The notes beneath the pieces were generated by a model. It was given only the letters and a program-made list of their open reading frames with translations, searched no databases and was not told the DNA's origin. From contig NZ_MQVX01000001.1 of assembly GCF_002954325.1 (NCBI RefSeq), positions 2,037,383 through 2,101,382 on the forward strand: 64,000 nt of DNA, in the 5' to 3' direction. Made by a program: the position numbers and the translations under genes. Shown here one piece after another: positions 27,272 to 36,624 of this stretch. Position 1 is the first letter of the stretch; each line of letters starts with the position of its first letter. Source of the stretch: Aureicoccus marinus. Lineage in GTDB: Bacteria > Bacteroidota > Bacteroidia > Flavobacteriales > Flavobacteriaceae.

Positions 27272-28920
27272 TTCCTCTTTGGCAGAGGCGTATTCATCCA
27301 AAATTGGGATTGGCCTTCCAGCGGATAAATCGGCTGCTCCGGATCGAATAAAGGAATTTCCTTATTCATCTTCCACGCTTCCCTTACCCCGTTCCGATAA
27401 GGCACCACCTGCTGGGTAAAGAACTCCCGAAACTGCCGCAGGTCTTCTACGTCACGTTCCCCCAGCTTATTCCCCTCGGCATCCCGAAGGCGCTTGGCCG
27501 TCACGATCAATTTGCTGCTGGAGACCTCAAAGTCGGGCGAAAACAAGAGCTGCACATGGCGCTTGTTCAGCTTGCCGCGGTCGACAATCAAACGGAGGGT
27601 GTTCTTATTGGGATCAAAGACCACATCTTCGATGGGGACTTTTCGGCCTAGAAATTCCACCTGAAAAGTCGACTTGCTCAATTCCTCGGGTTCAGCCGGA
27701 GGCACATTCAGCCAGATCTCCAGTTCCCGCCGGTTCAGGTCCAGGACCAGGTTATCAATCCGAAAAGCGGCTGGGCGGTTTAGTCGAAACACATTCTCAA
27801 AGGAGATGTAGTTCAGGTAGAGCTTGGAATCGTCACTTCCCTGTTGCTCCTTGTACTCCACATTGATTCTGTAGAGAAGTTCAGAACGGACCTTGGATTC
27901 CGGGTTGCCGTAGGCGCGGTTGCGGACGGTCTTAAGGGCGTCTTCACGGCTCCTGTCTGTGCGAGTAGCCTTGTATACGGAATAGTCCATCCTGCGAATC
28001 CCGAAGGTGTTCTGATCGATGTAGAGTCGGCCGTCTACCCAAAAACCGTTGGTCGACATCGAAATACCGATCTCATAGACTTTTTTGTTGTCGTAATCGG
28101 TTACCCCCCTCAGTTTAAAGTCGTGGCGAGGAATAAAGTCTTTGCGGATGCGGTTCACGTAGGAGTAGCTGTTGATCTCGTGGTTGCGAATGGCGTTGTG
28201 CACCCGAAGCAGGATGAGTTCGTTGCCCCCGTAGCTGGGCACCTCAGCGGAGAGTGCCACCTTGTCCCACTGCTTATAGTCGTAGGGCTTGGCCGCGAAG
28301 GAATCCACCTCAAAGGCCTTGTTCTGCTTGTATTCGTAGAGCAGGAAATGGGTGTTGATCGGGTCCAGACTCTGAAAGCCCATATCCATCACCTCGATCA
28401 GGGCCTCGTTCAGGTTGATGTACTCTTCCTCCTTCAGCTGATAATCCCGGTAGTAACCGACCAGCCCGAAATTGTCGGTCGGAAAATTAGACGGAATATT
28501 GTTCAAGGCGTATTGTACAATCTGCTCAGAGGTCAGCCTTTTCCTCTTTGCCGTCACCACAGATTCATTCAGCTCGAAAGCCGCGGGCTTTATGCGAATG
28601 GTAGTGCTGTTCTGTGCACTCAGCCCCGAAAGCGGAAAACTCTGGGTCTGGTAGCCCAAGCAGGAAATCTCGAGCGAGGTCCCTTTGTCTTTGTATTCAA
28701 TGGGAATCCGAAAGCCCCCGTCCTTGTCACTGATGACGCCCAGAGCAAATCCCTGCAGACGCAGGGTGGCAAACACCACCGGCTCTCCGGAATCGCTATC
28801 CACCAATCGCCCGGTCAGATAACCGGTCTCCTGGGCATAGCTCACTAGGCTAAAAAATAAGGCCAGAAAAAGCAGGCTTCCCCTACTCCATTTTGCCTCC
28901 AAATACACTTTTTTGGTCAT
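27268..28920 (-). CDS. Carboxypeptidase-regulatory-like domain protein, exported
   Basis: 550 aa from ATG 28920, which gives a proper signal peptide (SLLFLALFFSLVSYAQ); reading further upstream enters the tRNA promoter region. After the signal comes a carboxypeptidase D regulatory-like beta-sandwich (GYLTGRLVDSDSGEPVVFATL ... DKDGGFRIP, about residues 28-110), as in SusC N-termini. The remaining 430 residues hold a typical Bacteroidota domain with VVTAKRKRLTSEQIVQYAL, GLVGYYRDYQ and DGRLYIDQNTFGIRRMDYSV. There is no TonB plug or barrel, so this is a periplasmic or surface protein of unknown role rather than a transporter. Confidence 0.82.
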   Translation of the reverse strand: MTKKVYLEAKWSRGSLLFLALFFSLVSYAQETGYLTGRLVDSDSGEPVVFATLRLQGFALGVISDKDGGFRIPIEYKDKGTSLEISCLGYQTQSFPLSGLSAQNSTTIRIKPAAFELNESVVTAKRKRLTSEQIVQYALNNIPSNFPTDNFGLVGYYRDYQLKEEEYINLNEALIEVMDMGFQSLDPINTHFLLYEYKQNKAFEVDSFAAKPYDYKQWDKVALSAEVPSYGGNELILLRVHNAIRNHEINSYSYVNRIRKDFIPRHDFKLRGVTDYDNKKVYEIGISMSTNGFWVDGRLYIDQNTFGIRRMDYSVYKATRTDRSREDALKTVRNRAYGNPESKVRSELLYRINVEYKEQQGSDDSKLYLNYISFENVFRLNRPAAFRIDNLVLDLNRRELEIWLNVPPAEPEELSKSTFQVEFLGRKVPIEDVVFDPNKNTLRLIVDRGKLNKRHVQLLFSPDFEVSSSKLIVTAKRLRDAEGNKLGERDVEDLRQFREFFTQQVVPYRNGVREAWKMNKEIPLFDPEQPIYPLEGQSQFWMNTPLPKRN

Positions 28921-28989
28921 GATCTTATGCGGCCCTAATTGCATGTAGCAAGATACAACCCAAAATCCATGATTAATTTGACAAAATTG

Positions 28990-29020
28990 TTTGCCAATCA
29001 ATAGCCAAAATGTATATTTG
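28990..29020 (+). promoter_or_regulatory. Promoter of the tRNA-Asp gene
   Basis: TTTG (28990-28993), 19 bases, then TATATTTG (29013-29020), an exact match to the phylum's housekeeping promoter. The tRNA begins 48 bases further on. Confidence 0.78.
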
Positions 29021-29067
29021 CACCCGCCTTCAAGGATAAGATGTTTCCGAAAGGCATTTGAAATATT

Positions 29068-29141
29068 GGTCCGGTAGTTCAGTTGGTTAGAATACCTGCC
29101 TGTCACGCAGGGGGTCGCGGGTTCGAGTCCCGTCCGGACCG
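29068..29141 (+). tRNA. tRNA-Asp (anticodon GTC)
   Basis: 74 nt cloverleaf. Acceptor arm GGTCCGG (29068-29074) pairs with CCGGACC (29134-29140), discriminator G. D-loop AGTTGGTTAGA; anticodon stem CCTGC/GCAGG with loop CTGTCAC (anticodon GTC at 29102-29104); T-arm GCGGGTTCGAGTCCCGT. CCA is not encoded. It has a perfect promoter and its own terminator. The AT-rich accessory region begins just downstream, so this tRNA is a likely integration landmark. Confidence 0.97.
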
Positions 29142-29154
29142 CATTACAAGTTAG

Positions 29155-29184
29155 CCCTTGTCACGTTAGTGATGAGGGTTTTTT
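29155..29184 (+). terminator. Terminator of the tRNA-Asp gene
   Basis: CCCTTGTCAC (29155-29164) pairs with GTGATGAGGG (29169-29178) with one internal mismatch or G-U pair, loop GTTA, followed by six T. Confidence 0.82.
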
Positions 29185-29507
29185 CATTTTAGAGCTCTTG
29201 AGCTTGCTCAAAAGAGCTGGGAAATGGAAAAAGACTCAGCTGCGCAGCAGCACAAGGGCGCAGTTGTTTTTGCAGGGCCACCCCTTAGGCCCTTTTCGCA
29301 GCGCTAGCGGAGAAAAGAATTCCGGACCTTTTAATAGAAGCTTCATTGTATTTCTGTCCTTTGAGGCTTTTCTATCTTCATATTTGTTTCAAATAAATCT
29401 TTCAGTAACATACAGTTTTCTGTACGCCTAATAGTCAAGTAAATAGTAAATTGAAAGCATACTTTGCATAAATACCATTTGCACTTTGTTGGTACGTTGG
29501 ACTTAAT
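29185..29507. other. Gene-free junction between core and accessory region
   Basis: No convincing gene. The first 150 bases are rich in short inverted repeats, such as AGCTCTTGAGC/GCTCAAAAGAGCT around 29191-29220, CAGCTGCGCAGCAGC, and CTTTTCGC-AGCGCTAGCG-GAGAAAAG near 29293-29317, followed by an 8-base echo (TCCGGACC, 29321) of the tRNA end. From about 29340 base composition falls to AT-rich, and a small palindrome CAGTTTTCTG lies at 29413. This looks like the scar of an integration or deletion event. Confidence 0.45.
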
Positions 29508-30518
29508 ATGAATAAAACGACACAAGCGATATTATTGACATTAGTTGTATCGATTGGAATCGGTGCTAGGCTTTCTATTTTGGGTTGGCTTTTCTTTCTT
29601 GGAATAGGAAGTGCTTTGCTATTCGGAGGATTTCATTTAATAGTTCAGTTCTATTCAATGAACTACCTGGCGAAAAGCGGAAGTAAGAGTTCATTACTAA
29701 TCATTTTATCTCACCTCTCATTTCTTGGGATCTTCTTGTTCCAGTCTGATTTTGACGACTCAAGAGGCTATTCTGTTTTAGATCATACTTTTGGTATTGA
29801 AAGCGAAATCTTAAATAGCATTAACTCTCCAATTCTGATAATCTCAATTATTACGTTCATCGTTATTTCAATCATAATTGTAAAAAAGGCCAGAAGAAAC
29901 AAGGTTTCGGGAGACAACTTACAATATATCATTCCATCGCTATTGGCATGTCTCATACTTCCTTTTATATTCATCAATGCCCTCTATGCAAACAAGGACC
30001 TTCAAAGGACCAAAAAACTTGAAAAGACTGGTGAATTTAATTCAATCAAAAGGGCATTAAAGAATTCAGAGTCAGTAGAAGTAATTAAAATCCACCCATA
30101 TTCGGCTAGATTAAAGAATTTCCCTTTAGAAATAATGGAATTACCAAATGTCAAGATAATTGACCTAAATGGACAACAAATTTCGACGATACCAGACGAT
30201 ATTAATAAATTGGAAAGTCTTGAAGTCCTAAACCTGTTAGATAATAACATAGCCGAAATACCTAAATCAATTTGTGATTGTGAGAATCTTAAAGAATTAA
30301 GGATTGGCGGAGAAATTCAAAGATTCCCAGACTGTTTAAAGACAATGAAATATTTAAAGCACCTTTCAGTACAAAGCAATACCGTAAATGACTTAATGGA
30401 TGAGCTTAGAGAGTTTGAATATTTAGAAACATCTCATTTTTACTTAAAAGAAGGGGTTTTAGATAAAAACAAGTTGTCCGAGATTAGAAAAGAAACAGGA
30501 ATAGCACATAAATACTAA
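29508..30518 (+). CDS. Membrane protein with C-terminal leucine-rich repeats
   Basis: 336 aa. Four hydrophobic helices fill residues 8-165 (ILLTLVVSIGIGARLSILGW; LLFGGFHLIVQFY; ILIISIITFIVISIIIV; LLACLILPFIFINALY). From about residue 190 there are five leucine-rich repeats of the L-x2-L-x-L-x2-N type, clearest at LESLEVLNLLDNNIAEIPKS. The repeats probably face one side of the inner membrane as a binding surface. No enzyme domain. It is the first gene after tRNA-Asp and is AT-rich; an inverted repeat follows its stop codon. The partner is unknown. Confidence 0.78.
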   Translation: MNKTTQAILLTLVVSIGIGARLSILGWLFFLGIGSALLFGGFHLIVQFYSMNYLAKSGSKSSLLIILSHLSFLGIFLFQSDFDDSRGYSVLDHTFGIESEILNSINSPILIISIITFIVISIIIVKKARRNKVSGDNLQYIIPSLLACLILPFIFINALYANKDLQRTKKLEKTGEFNSIKRALKNSESVEVIKIHPYSARLKNFPLEIMELPNVKIIDLNGQQISTIPDDINKLESLEVLNLLDNNIAEIPKSICDCENLKELRIGGEIQRFPDCLKTMKYLKHLSVQSNTVNDLMDELREFEYLETSHFYLKEGVLDKNKLSEIRKETGIAHKY

Positions 30519-30523
30519 ATATA

Positions 30524-30582
30524 ACAACGGTTAGTATTCATTGTTTTATTAAGTCAACAACTAAACATACCTAAATCGTTGT
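30524..30582. repeat. Imperfect inverted repeat between the LRR gene and hamA (attC-like)
   Basis: ACAACGGTTAG (30524-30534) is mirrored by CTAAATCGTTGT (30571-30582), with further weak pairing inward. A long imperfect hairpin right after a stop codon, with G/T-T-A-G and A-A-C ends, recalls an integron attC site, but core and inverse-core boxes are not exact. Confidence 0.4.
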
Positions 30583-30601
30583 CAGTAATTCAAAAAATGA
30601 A

Positions 30602-31552
30602 ATGAGCTGGATTGAAAATGCTATTAAATCTCTACTTCTAAATGGCGAAGGTGAAATTCATTCTAGGATAGAAAAACTTGGGACTGAATTAAATATCGAT
30701 AAAACTCAAGCGCTTGGTTACTGTTATTTTATAAAACTTGATGGACAGGGTAACCCCAGGACTCAAGATCTAATAGAATTCGTAGCAGCAAAAATCATAG
30801 ACTATTCGATCCCAAAAAAATTGCAAGATGAGGCTAGTGAACATCATAAAAGAACTGGTTCGTTTTCTAAAATATCCGACTTGGAGAAAAGAGCAAAAGC
30901 TCTCTTCACAGATCTAAATAAAACAGGTGAATTTGGGGAAATGTTACTTTATACTTTAGTGCAAGAAATTCTAGAATTACCGCAGCTTATCAGCAAAATG
31001 TCTCTTAAATCGTCTGGTAAATTACATTACCAAGGTGCAGATGGTATTCACGTAAAGTTTGACCCCAAGGATGAGACTTTGGCACTTTATTGGGGCGAGT
31101 CTAAAATGCAAAAAAAACTTAATGATGCATTAAAAAACTGTTTTGATAGTTTGAAAGGATTTTTACTAGACACATTTGGACATAATTCTACGCAAACAAG
31201 AGATCTTGAATTAATCACGCAAAATCTAAATCAGAATATAAATAATCCCGAGCTGGAAAAGGCCTTAGTGCGATATTTTGATTTAGATGACGATATGTCA
31301 AATAAACTAAAGTATAGAGGAGTGTGTTTTGTAGGTTTTGAAAGCAATAATTATCCATCGAAGCCATTTGAAAAAACACTTGATGAAATTAAAGATCAGT
31401 TTTTAAAGGAAATGGATGATTGGCTTAATAAAGGAGGAAAGCATATCAAAACACATGTAGGCCTTGAAAGTTTTGAAATACATGTCTTTTTAATCCCTTT
31501 TCCTTCAGTTCAAAAATTCAGAGACAATTTCCTTGAGCTGATTGGATCATGA
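30602..31552 (+). CDS. hamA: Hachiman anti-phage protein HamA (DUF1837 nuclease)
   Basis: 316 aa, matching HamA. The DUF1837 core is a PD-(D/E)xK-type nuclease: acidic TGEFGEMLLYTL (Glu110, Glu113), catalytic Asp148 in YQGADGIHVKF and the E-x-K pair Glu166/Lys168 in YWGESKMQ. HamA is the effector nuclease of Hachiman, held silent by the HamB helicase and released on phage infection to degrade DNA. The stop overlaps the hamB start by 4 bases (ATGA), so the two are coupled. All catalytic residues are intact, so the effector should be active. Confidence 0.93.
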   Translation: MSWIENAIKSLLLNGEGEIHSRIEKLGTELNIDKTQALGYCYFIKLDGQGNPRTQDLIEFVAAKIIDYSIPKKLQDEASEHHKRTGSFSKISDLEKRAKALFTDLNKTGEFGEMLLYTLVQEILELPQLISKMSLKSSGKLHYQGADGIHVKFDPKDETLALYWGESKMQKKLNDALKNCFDSLKGFLLDTFGHNSTQTRDLELITQNLNQNINNPELEKALVRYFDLDDDMSNKLKYRGVCFVGFESNNYPSKPFEKTLDEIKDQFLKEMDDWLNKGGKHIKTHVGLESFEIHVFLIPFPSVQKFRDNFLELIGS

Positions 31553-34065
31553 TAGCAGACCAAATTTATAACCTAGATAGTTTTAGAAGGCAATACCACG
31601 CCATTATGGCCTTGTCGGTTTCGCAAACAATTAAGAATCTTCAATGGGCAACGGATAAGGAAAAGTTACTTGATGAAATAAACTGGAATAACATATTGGG
31701 TATCGCCAGTATTTTAAGTCATTCGGATAATAGCGAGCATCTCGAGGCAGCACTCAGAATAGCTCAAACTTGTTTGACTAACGAAACATCTTCAATCCAA
31801 AAGTCCGGGGCTGCAGTCATTTTGGAAACATTAACGAATATGCCCGCTATTAAGCTTGCTGTTAAAAGAGAGCTTATCGATACTGACTATAGAGAAAATT
31901 TACCTGTACCGTTCAAACTTCTTAGCAACAAAGTTAACATTCAAAATTCTGTTCTTGTAAATTCAAAAGTCGTTTCATTCAATAAATTTCAGAAAAAAGT
32001 CTATGATGCTTCCAAAGAAAAAAGGACTTTGAGCATTTCCGCTCCTACATCTGCTGGTAAGTCTTATATACTTTATCAGCTGTTATTAGAAGAACTCACC
32101 GAGCCCAAAAAGACGATCATTTATTTAGTACCAACAAGGGCTCTAATTAGCCAAGTGGAGGAAGACCTTAGATTACTAATTGAGACAAATCAACTTAAAA
32201 ATATTAATCTAACAAGCGTACCACATCAGGAAATATCAGAGGCAAATAAAAACCTTTATGTATTTACCCAAGAAAGACTTCACTGGCATCTCATACAACC
32301 AAAAAATTCTGATGTTGACCTCTTAATTGTTGATGAAGCTCATAAAATTGACAATGGGAACCGAGGCATCCTACTCCAAAGGAAACTTGAAGATGTAGTA
32401 GAATTGAACCCAGAAGTTAAAATATTCTTTTCTAGTCCATTTACATCTAATCCAGAAATTTTATTAAAAGGATTGAATTACTCTCAAACTTCAGAAATAA
32501 TAAATACTGAATTTGTAGCTGTAAACCAGAATTTACTTTACATCTCACAAGTAGAGAGAAAACCAAAACTATGGCAAGTAGAATTAGTATTGAAATCAGG
32601 GAAAATTTCTCTAGGTACTGTTGACCTTATTGACCGTCCTACTACTGAAGCAAAAAAAATATCATTCTTAACAGACGCAATTTCTTCAAAAGAAGGAGGC
32701 AGTTTAATCTTTTCAAATGGACCTGCTGAAGCCGAAAGATATGCCAAGGTACTTTATGATCTTATCCCAGAAAAGTCGAGTTCTAATGCAATAAAGGAAC
32801 TAATTAAACTTGTCAAAACAACCATTCATAAAGACTATTCACTTGCTAATGTATTACAAAAAGGAATTGCATTTCATTATGGAAATATGCCACTTTTAGT
32901 AAGACAAGAAATTGAACGCTTATTTAAAGAAAACGAAATTAGATACTTGGTCTGCACATCTACCTTACTAGAAGGAGTTAATTTACCCGCAACGGCAGTT
33001 TTTGTTCGTAAACCAACAAGAGGCAAAGGAAACCCATTAAATGAAAATGACTTTTGGAATTTAGCCGGTCGAGCAGGTAGGTGGGGTAAAGAGTTTAGCG
33101 GTAATATAGTTTGTATCGAACCCAACAATTGGGAAATTAAACCAACTCCTACTAAGAGGAAACAAAAGATAGAGCCAGCTTTAGACTCAATTAAACTAAG
33201 GCGAAGCGAAGAATTACTGCAGTTTGTACAGGACGGCAGTCCAAGGGTAATTGCCGAAACTGATCAGGAATTAGAGTTTGCCTTTTCCTATTACTACTCC
33301 AGATTCTTACAAGAAAAACTGAAAGAAGAGTCTAATTTTGAGCGTGACTTAATAAAGGAGTTTAAAGAACTTAGACTTAAAATAAAAATTCCTGATAGCA
33401 TAATATTTCGAAACCCTGGAATATCACCTATTGCTCAAAATGAGCTCTACACATATTTTCAAAAAAAAACAGAAGACATAGAATCGCTTATTCCAGTTTA
33501 CCCGGAAGACGTAAATGCTTACCAAGAATATGTAAAGCTTGTTGCCCGAATTGGTAAAACACTTGCTAATTTTCCTCCACAACTTAATAATTCTAGAGCT
33601 TTACTTCTTATCAACTGGATGAGCGGTAAACCATTGTCATTTCTCATCAGCGGTTCATACGAGAACTATAAATCAAAAGGCAGCTCCAAGAAGATTGACA
33701 CGGTTTGCCGTGAAACTATGGATTCAGTTGAAAATTGCTCGCTTTAGATTCGCAAAAGAATCGAGTTGCTACATTGACATATTAAGATTTTTTCTGAAAA
33801 ATTTAATCGGCAAGATTTAATTCATGAAATTCCAGATCTAAACCTTTGGTTAGAATTTGGAGTATCTCAAATAACTCAACTATCATTATTAGCTATAGGG
33901 TTGAGCAGAAATACTGTTATAACAATATCGGAATATATAGCCAGAACCGATCTAACAATAGAAGAAGTAATGAATTGGCTAGAAAAAGCAGAAATTCAAT
34001 CTATGAGCCTTTCTCCAATTATGGTTGAAGATATAAACAAAGCGATTAGAAATAAAAATGACTAG
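31549..34065 (+). CDS. hamB: Hachiman anti-phage helicase HamB, frameshifted near its 3' end
   Basis: Superfamily 2, Ski2-like helicase. Walker A APTSAGKS (165-172, Lys171), DEAH at 262-265, motif V TSTLLEGVNLPA and motif VI NLAGRAGRWG (504-513). The first open frame stops at 33747 after 732 residues, but the protein continues in other frames: ARFRFAKESSCYIDILRFF from about 33735 and then EKFNRQDLIHEIPDLNLW up to a stop at 34063-34065. This needs two small indels, near 33730-33735 (run of A) and 33791-33796, and gives about 838 aa. Both breaks lie in homopolymers and fit the error pattern of this window, so I treat the system as probably intact; a true C-terminal truncation cannot be excluded from sequence alone. 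Confidence 0.9.
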
Positions 34066-34157
34066 CTAAAACACCACCTTTAATACGTGCCCTTCCTTAT
34101 TCTTGGCACATCCAAGCCGTTTTTTTTTTATTTTTACAATGATTTATTCAGGGATTC

Positions 34158-35327
34158 CTACCCCAACCCCTGACTACTCGGAAAAAACCTGAAATTTCTA
34201 TACTGCGTCTTCAAATAAGAGCTTAAATCGGCAGATCGGATACCTACTGATTCTTCATATTTACCTTTCAGGTTTTCAAGACTTTCTAAAGGAATTATGT
34301 AAATACTCTCCGGCCCCGAAGGCTCACCTCCAACTCCGAGGATAACAAAAGTCGGATAGTTATTCCTTTGACTGTACTTCAGGTAATTTGATAGTTGCCT
34401 AGCATCAAAAAGTCGGTACATACCACCCACTTTCTGCAGGTTCGATCTGTATTTACATTCAATAGCGAATGTATTATTCAATCCATCTTCCTTGTACTTA
34501 AGGGAAAAAACAAAATCTGGATATTTATTACTCTCTGGGCTATCATGGCCATACCTATCGTCACTTCTACTTTCTAACCATTTGTAATACCTCGAATCAA
34601 ATCCTTCCTGAACATATCGTTCAAAGGCCTTTCCTTTACGAACGGATTCCTCTTCCTCATTTACTGCTTCATCTTCTTCTAGAGGTTCCACACTAGAATA
34701 CTTGTCATTAAGAGTTCTTGAATCACCTCTTCTTTTTGATTTAGTATAACCTGATCCCTTGGCCTTATTGTATGACACTTTAACAGCACTCTTCTCAACC
34801 TTCGGCGGTGTAACCTCATCAAAAGAAGTCATCTGTTCAACTGGCCTGCTCTTATTCCCCGTCCTAGAACCGAATGACACCAAGGATGGATACTTTCTCC
34901 TCGAGTAAATAAAAAGTCCAACAGGTGCCAGTATTACAGCTGCATAGAAGAAGTAATGGAGATAACTTTTCTGAACAGTTGACGTATAGAAAAACGGCAT
35001 TGATCTTTGACCATCGGCGCTTTTCCAAACACCGGAGATAGAATTATCCTCATTGATATATCCATCAAAGTAATCAATCAGTTTACCATCAGGATCAATT
35101 CCCCTATAACTAAGCCTATCTCCCTCAACAGCACCTTCAATTCTAACCGACCTTTTAAATATGTTGTAATGGTATGATCCTGTTACTTTGTCTCTATTAA
35201 TCTCTAAAGTTCCCGTGACACCTATTTTCTTCCCAATCTCCCCTTGAAAAGAGTAGATTTCACCATGATGCTTTGAGCATGAAATAAACAAGCAGAGAAA
35301 AAGAATAAGGAGTAGAGTTCTTCTCAT
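34158..35327 (-). CDS. Membrane-anchored lipoprotein with PD-(D/E)xK nuclease-like domain
   Basis: 389 aa with an unusual design. Signal with lipobox LFISC (Cys17); a beta-rich extracytoplasmic domain to about residue 115; one membrane helix (YFFYAAVILAPVGLFIYS, 125-142); a basic/acidic linker; then a C-terminal domain with the marks of a restriction-type nuclease fold: KGKAFERYV (Glu235), YPDFVF (Asp271) and FAIECKYR (Glu290-x-Lys292). If the helix crosses the membrane once, the nuclease domain is cytoplasmic and the N-terminus outside; the first hydrophobic segment may act as a signal anchor instead of a lipid site. It is convergent to hamB, 93 bases away. A defence role is inferred from fold and neighbourhood only. 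Confidence 0.75.
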   Translation of the reverse strand: MRRTLLLILFLCLFISCSKHHGEIYSFQGEIGKKIGVTGTLEINRDKVTGSYHYNIFKRSVRIEGAVEGDRLSYRGIDPDGKLIDYFDGYINEDNSISGVWKSADGQRSMPFFYTSTVQKSYLHYFFYAAVILAPVGLFIYSRRKYPSLVSFGSRTGNKSRPVEQMTSFDEVTPPKVEKSAVKVSYNKAKGSGYTKSKRRGDSRTLNDKYSSVEPLEEDEAVNEEEESVRKGKAFERYVQEGFDSRYYKWLESRSDDRYGHDSPESNKYPDFVFSLKYKEDGLNNTFAIECKYRSNLQKVGGMYRLFDARQLSNYLKYSQRNNYPTFVILGVGGEPSGPESIYIIPLESLENLKGKYEESVGIRSADLSSYLKTQYRNFRFFPSSQGLG

Positions 35328-35619
35328 TCAGTGGCATTTAGTTAGTTGGGTTGAATAAATCATTAAGTGAATTATTCACTCAAATCTTCCTTTCCAAGAT
35401 ATTCATCTGTTCGAAGAAATCCTCAAAATATGTGTAGTTCTATCCGATTTATTCCTGGACGGGGAGTATGGACCTCGAACTCAGTAAATCCAAATCATGG
35501 AATAAGGTGTTGTATCCAATTAGGAGATTGATTAAAATAATAGGATTGTTCTATATTACCACGTTGATAGTATCTGATCCTACAAAATCAGAAGACTGCC
35601 AACTGACTAAACACCTACC

Positions 35620-36543
35620 ATGCGCAAAATATACAGGGACTTTACATTAAGTGATTTAAAGGATCATTTTTGGGGAGGCAAAAAGACTCTCCTGGACGTA
35701 ATGCTTTACGAGCAATACAAAAGAAGTAATGAGTCCATTCTTTCGAATTGGTGGTCAAGCAGACAAAGTCTTTACAAAGCCTCAAGCGATAATCTGTTTA
35801 AAGAAGCTAATGGTAAATGTGTTTTTTGTGAAGAGAAGTTGAGTCAATCAAGTCCAGTTGAAATTAGCAGTAGTATTGATCATTTTAGACCTAAAGGTCA
35901 AGGGCATAAAAACGAAGGAAAGTACTATTGGCTGGGATTTTCTTATTTCAACTTGATGCTTGTTTGCTTAACCTGCAATAACAACAAAAGAGCAAATTTT
36001 AAGGTAAAAGGAACCAAATTATCACCCCCATTAATCAAACCAAAAGTTAGCAGAGGTAGCGGGGTAATTCGACTTTCTGGTCTACCTGAAGACCCAAAAG
36101 ATTATAAACGATTCCAGTTCTACAATTGGCATAGATTGAATCTTGAGTATCAAAAACTACTGAGGAAAGAAAAGAGTGAAAAGCCGTACTTCCTTAATCC
36201 CTATTTTGACAATCCGGAAGACTTTCTAGCATACAATCTTGTGACGGAGAATGAAAAGAGTCGAATCGAGGTAGTCCCCAAAGAAACAAGTGGATTCGCA
36301 TTTGATAGAGCGAAGTATACCATAGAAAAACTAGATCTAAATCGAAGACATCTCTGTGATTCCAGATGTAGAGAACTCAAAAAAATGCAGAGTAGAGTCC
36401 GATCAATCAACCGATCTAACCTTAATACCTTCAAGAAAAAAAGAAAACTGAAACAAGTAAAAGAAGAGTTTACGGGTCCTGAGGCGCGATTCTCAGGAAT
36501 GCAAAGCTATTTCTGGAAGAATCACCGAAAAGAGTGGAAATAG
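35620..36543 (+). CDS. HNH endonuclease of the PtuB/retron-associated type
   Basis: 307 aa. It has the zinc-bound HNH core typical of TIGR02646-type nucleases: Cys67-x2-Cys70 (GKCVFCEE), the SIDHFRPKG catalytic His region (Asp87-His88), and Cys116-x2-Cys119-Asn120 (LTCNNNKRANF). Members occur as PtuB in Septu and as effectors of some retrons, each with an ATPase partner (PtuA). No such ATPase or reverse transcriptase is adjacent, so this is an orphan or part of an unrecognised module. The 292 bases upstream hold no other gene. Confidence 0.85.
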   Translation: MRKIYRDFTLSDLKDHFWGGKKTLLDVMLYEQYKRSNESILSNWWSSRQSLYKASSDNLFKEANGKCVFCEEKLSQSSPVEISSSIDHFRPKGQGHKNEGKYYWLGFSYFNLMLVCLTCNNNKRANFKVKGTKLSPPLIKPKVSRGSGVIRLSGLPEDPKDYKRFQFYNWHRLNLEYQKLLRKEKSEKPYFLNPYFDNPEDFLAYNLVTENEKSRIEVVPKETSGFAFDRAKYTIEKLDLNRRHLCDSRCRELKKMQSRVRSINRSNLNTFKKKRKLKQVKEEFTGPEARFSGMQSYFWKNHRKEWK

Positions 36544-36624
36544 AATAATGAGAATATAGATCCTTCAACACCTTTACTACAGTTTTCTATTGCCATAGTG
36601 AATTTACAATTTGATCTAAGTTAA

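Noticed and set aside
27844..28848. A 334-codon open frame on the plus strand
   Set aside because: It lies inside the carboxypeptidase-regulatory-domain gene on the other strand and has no recognisable domain or start context.
29321..29328. TCCGGACC as a possible att direct repeat of the tRNA-Asp 3' end
   Set aside because: Only 8 bases and self-complementary; too short to support integration.
35468..35650. A 60-codon ORF before the PtuB-like HNH gene
   Set aside because: It has no signal, no family and overlaps the HNH start in another frame.
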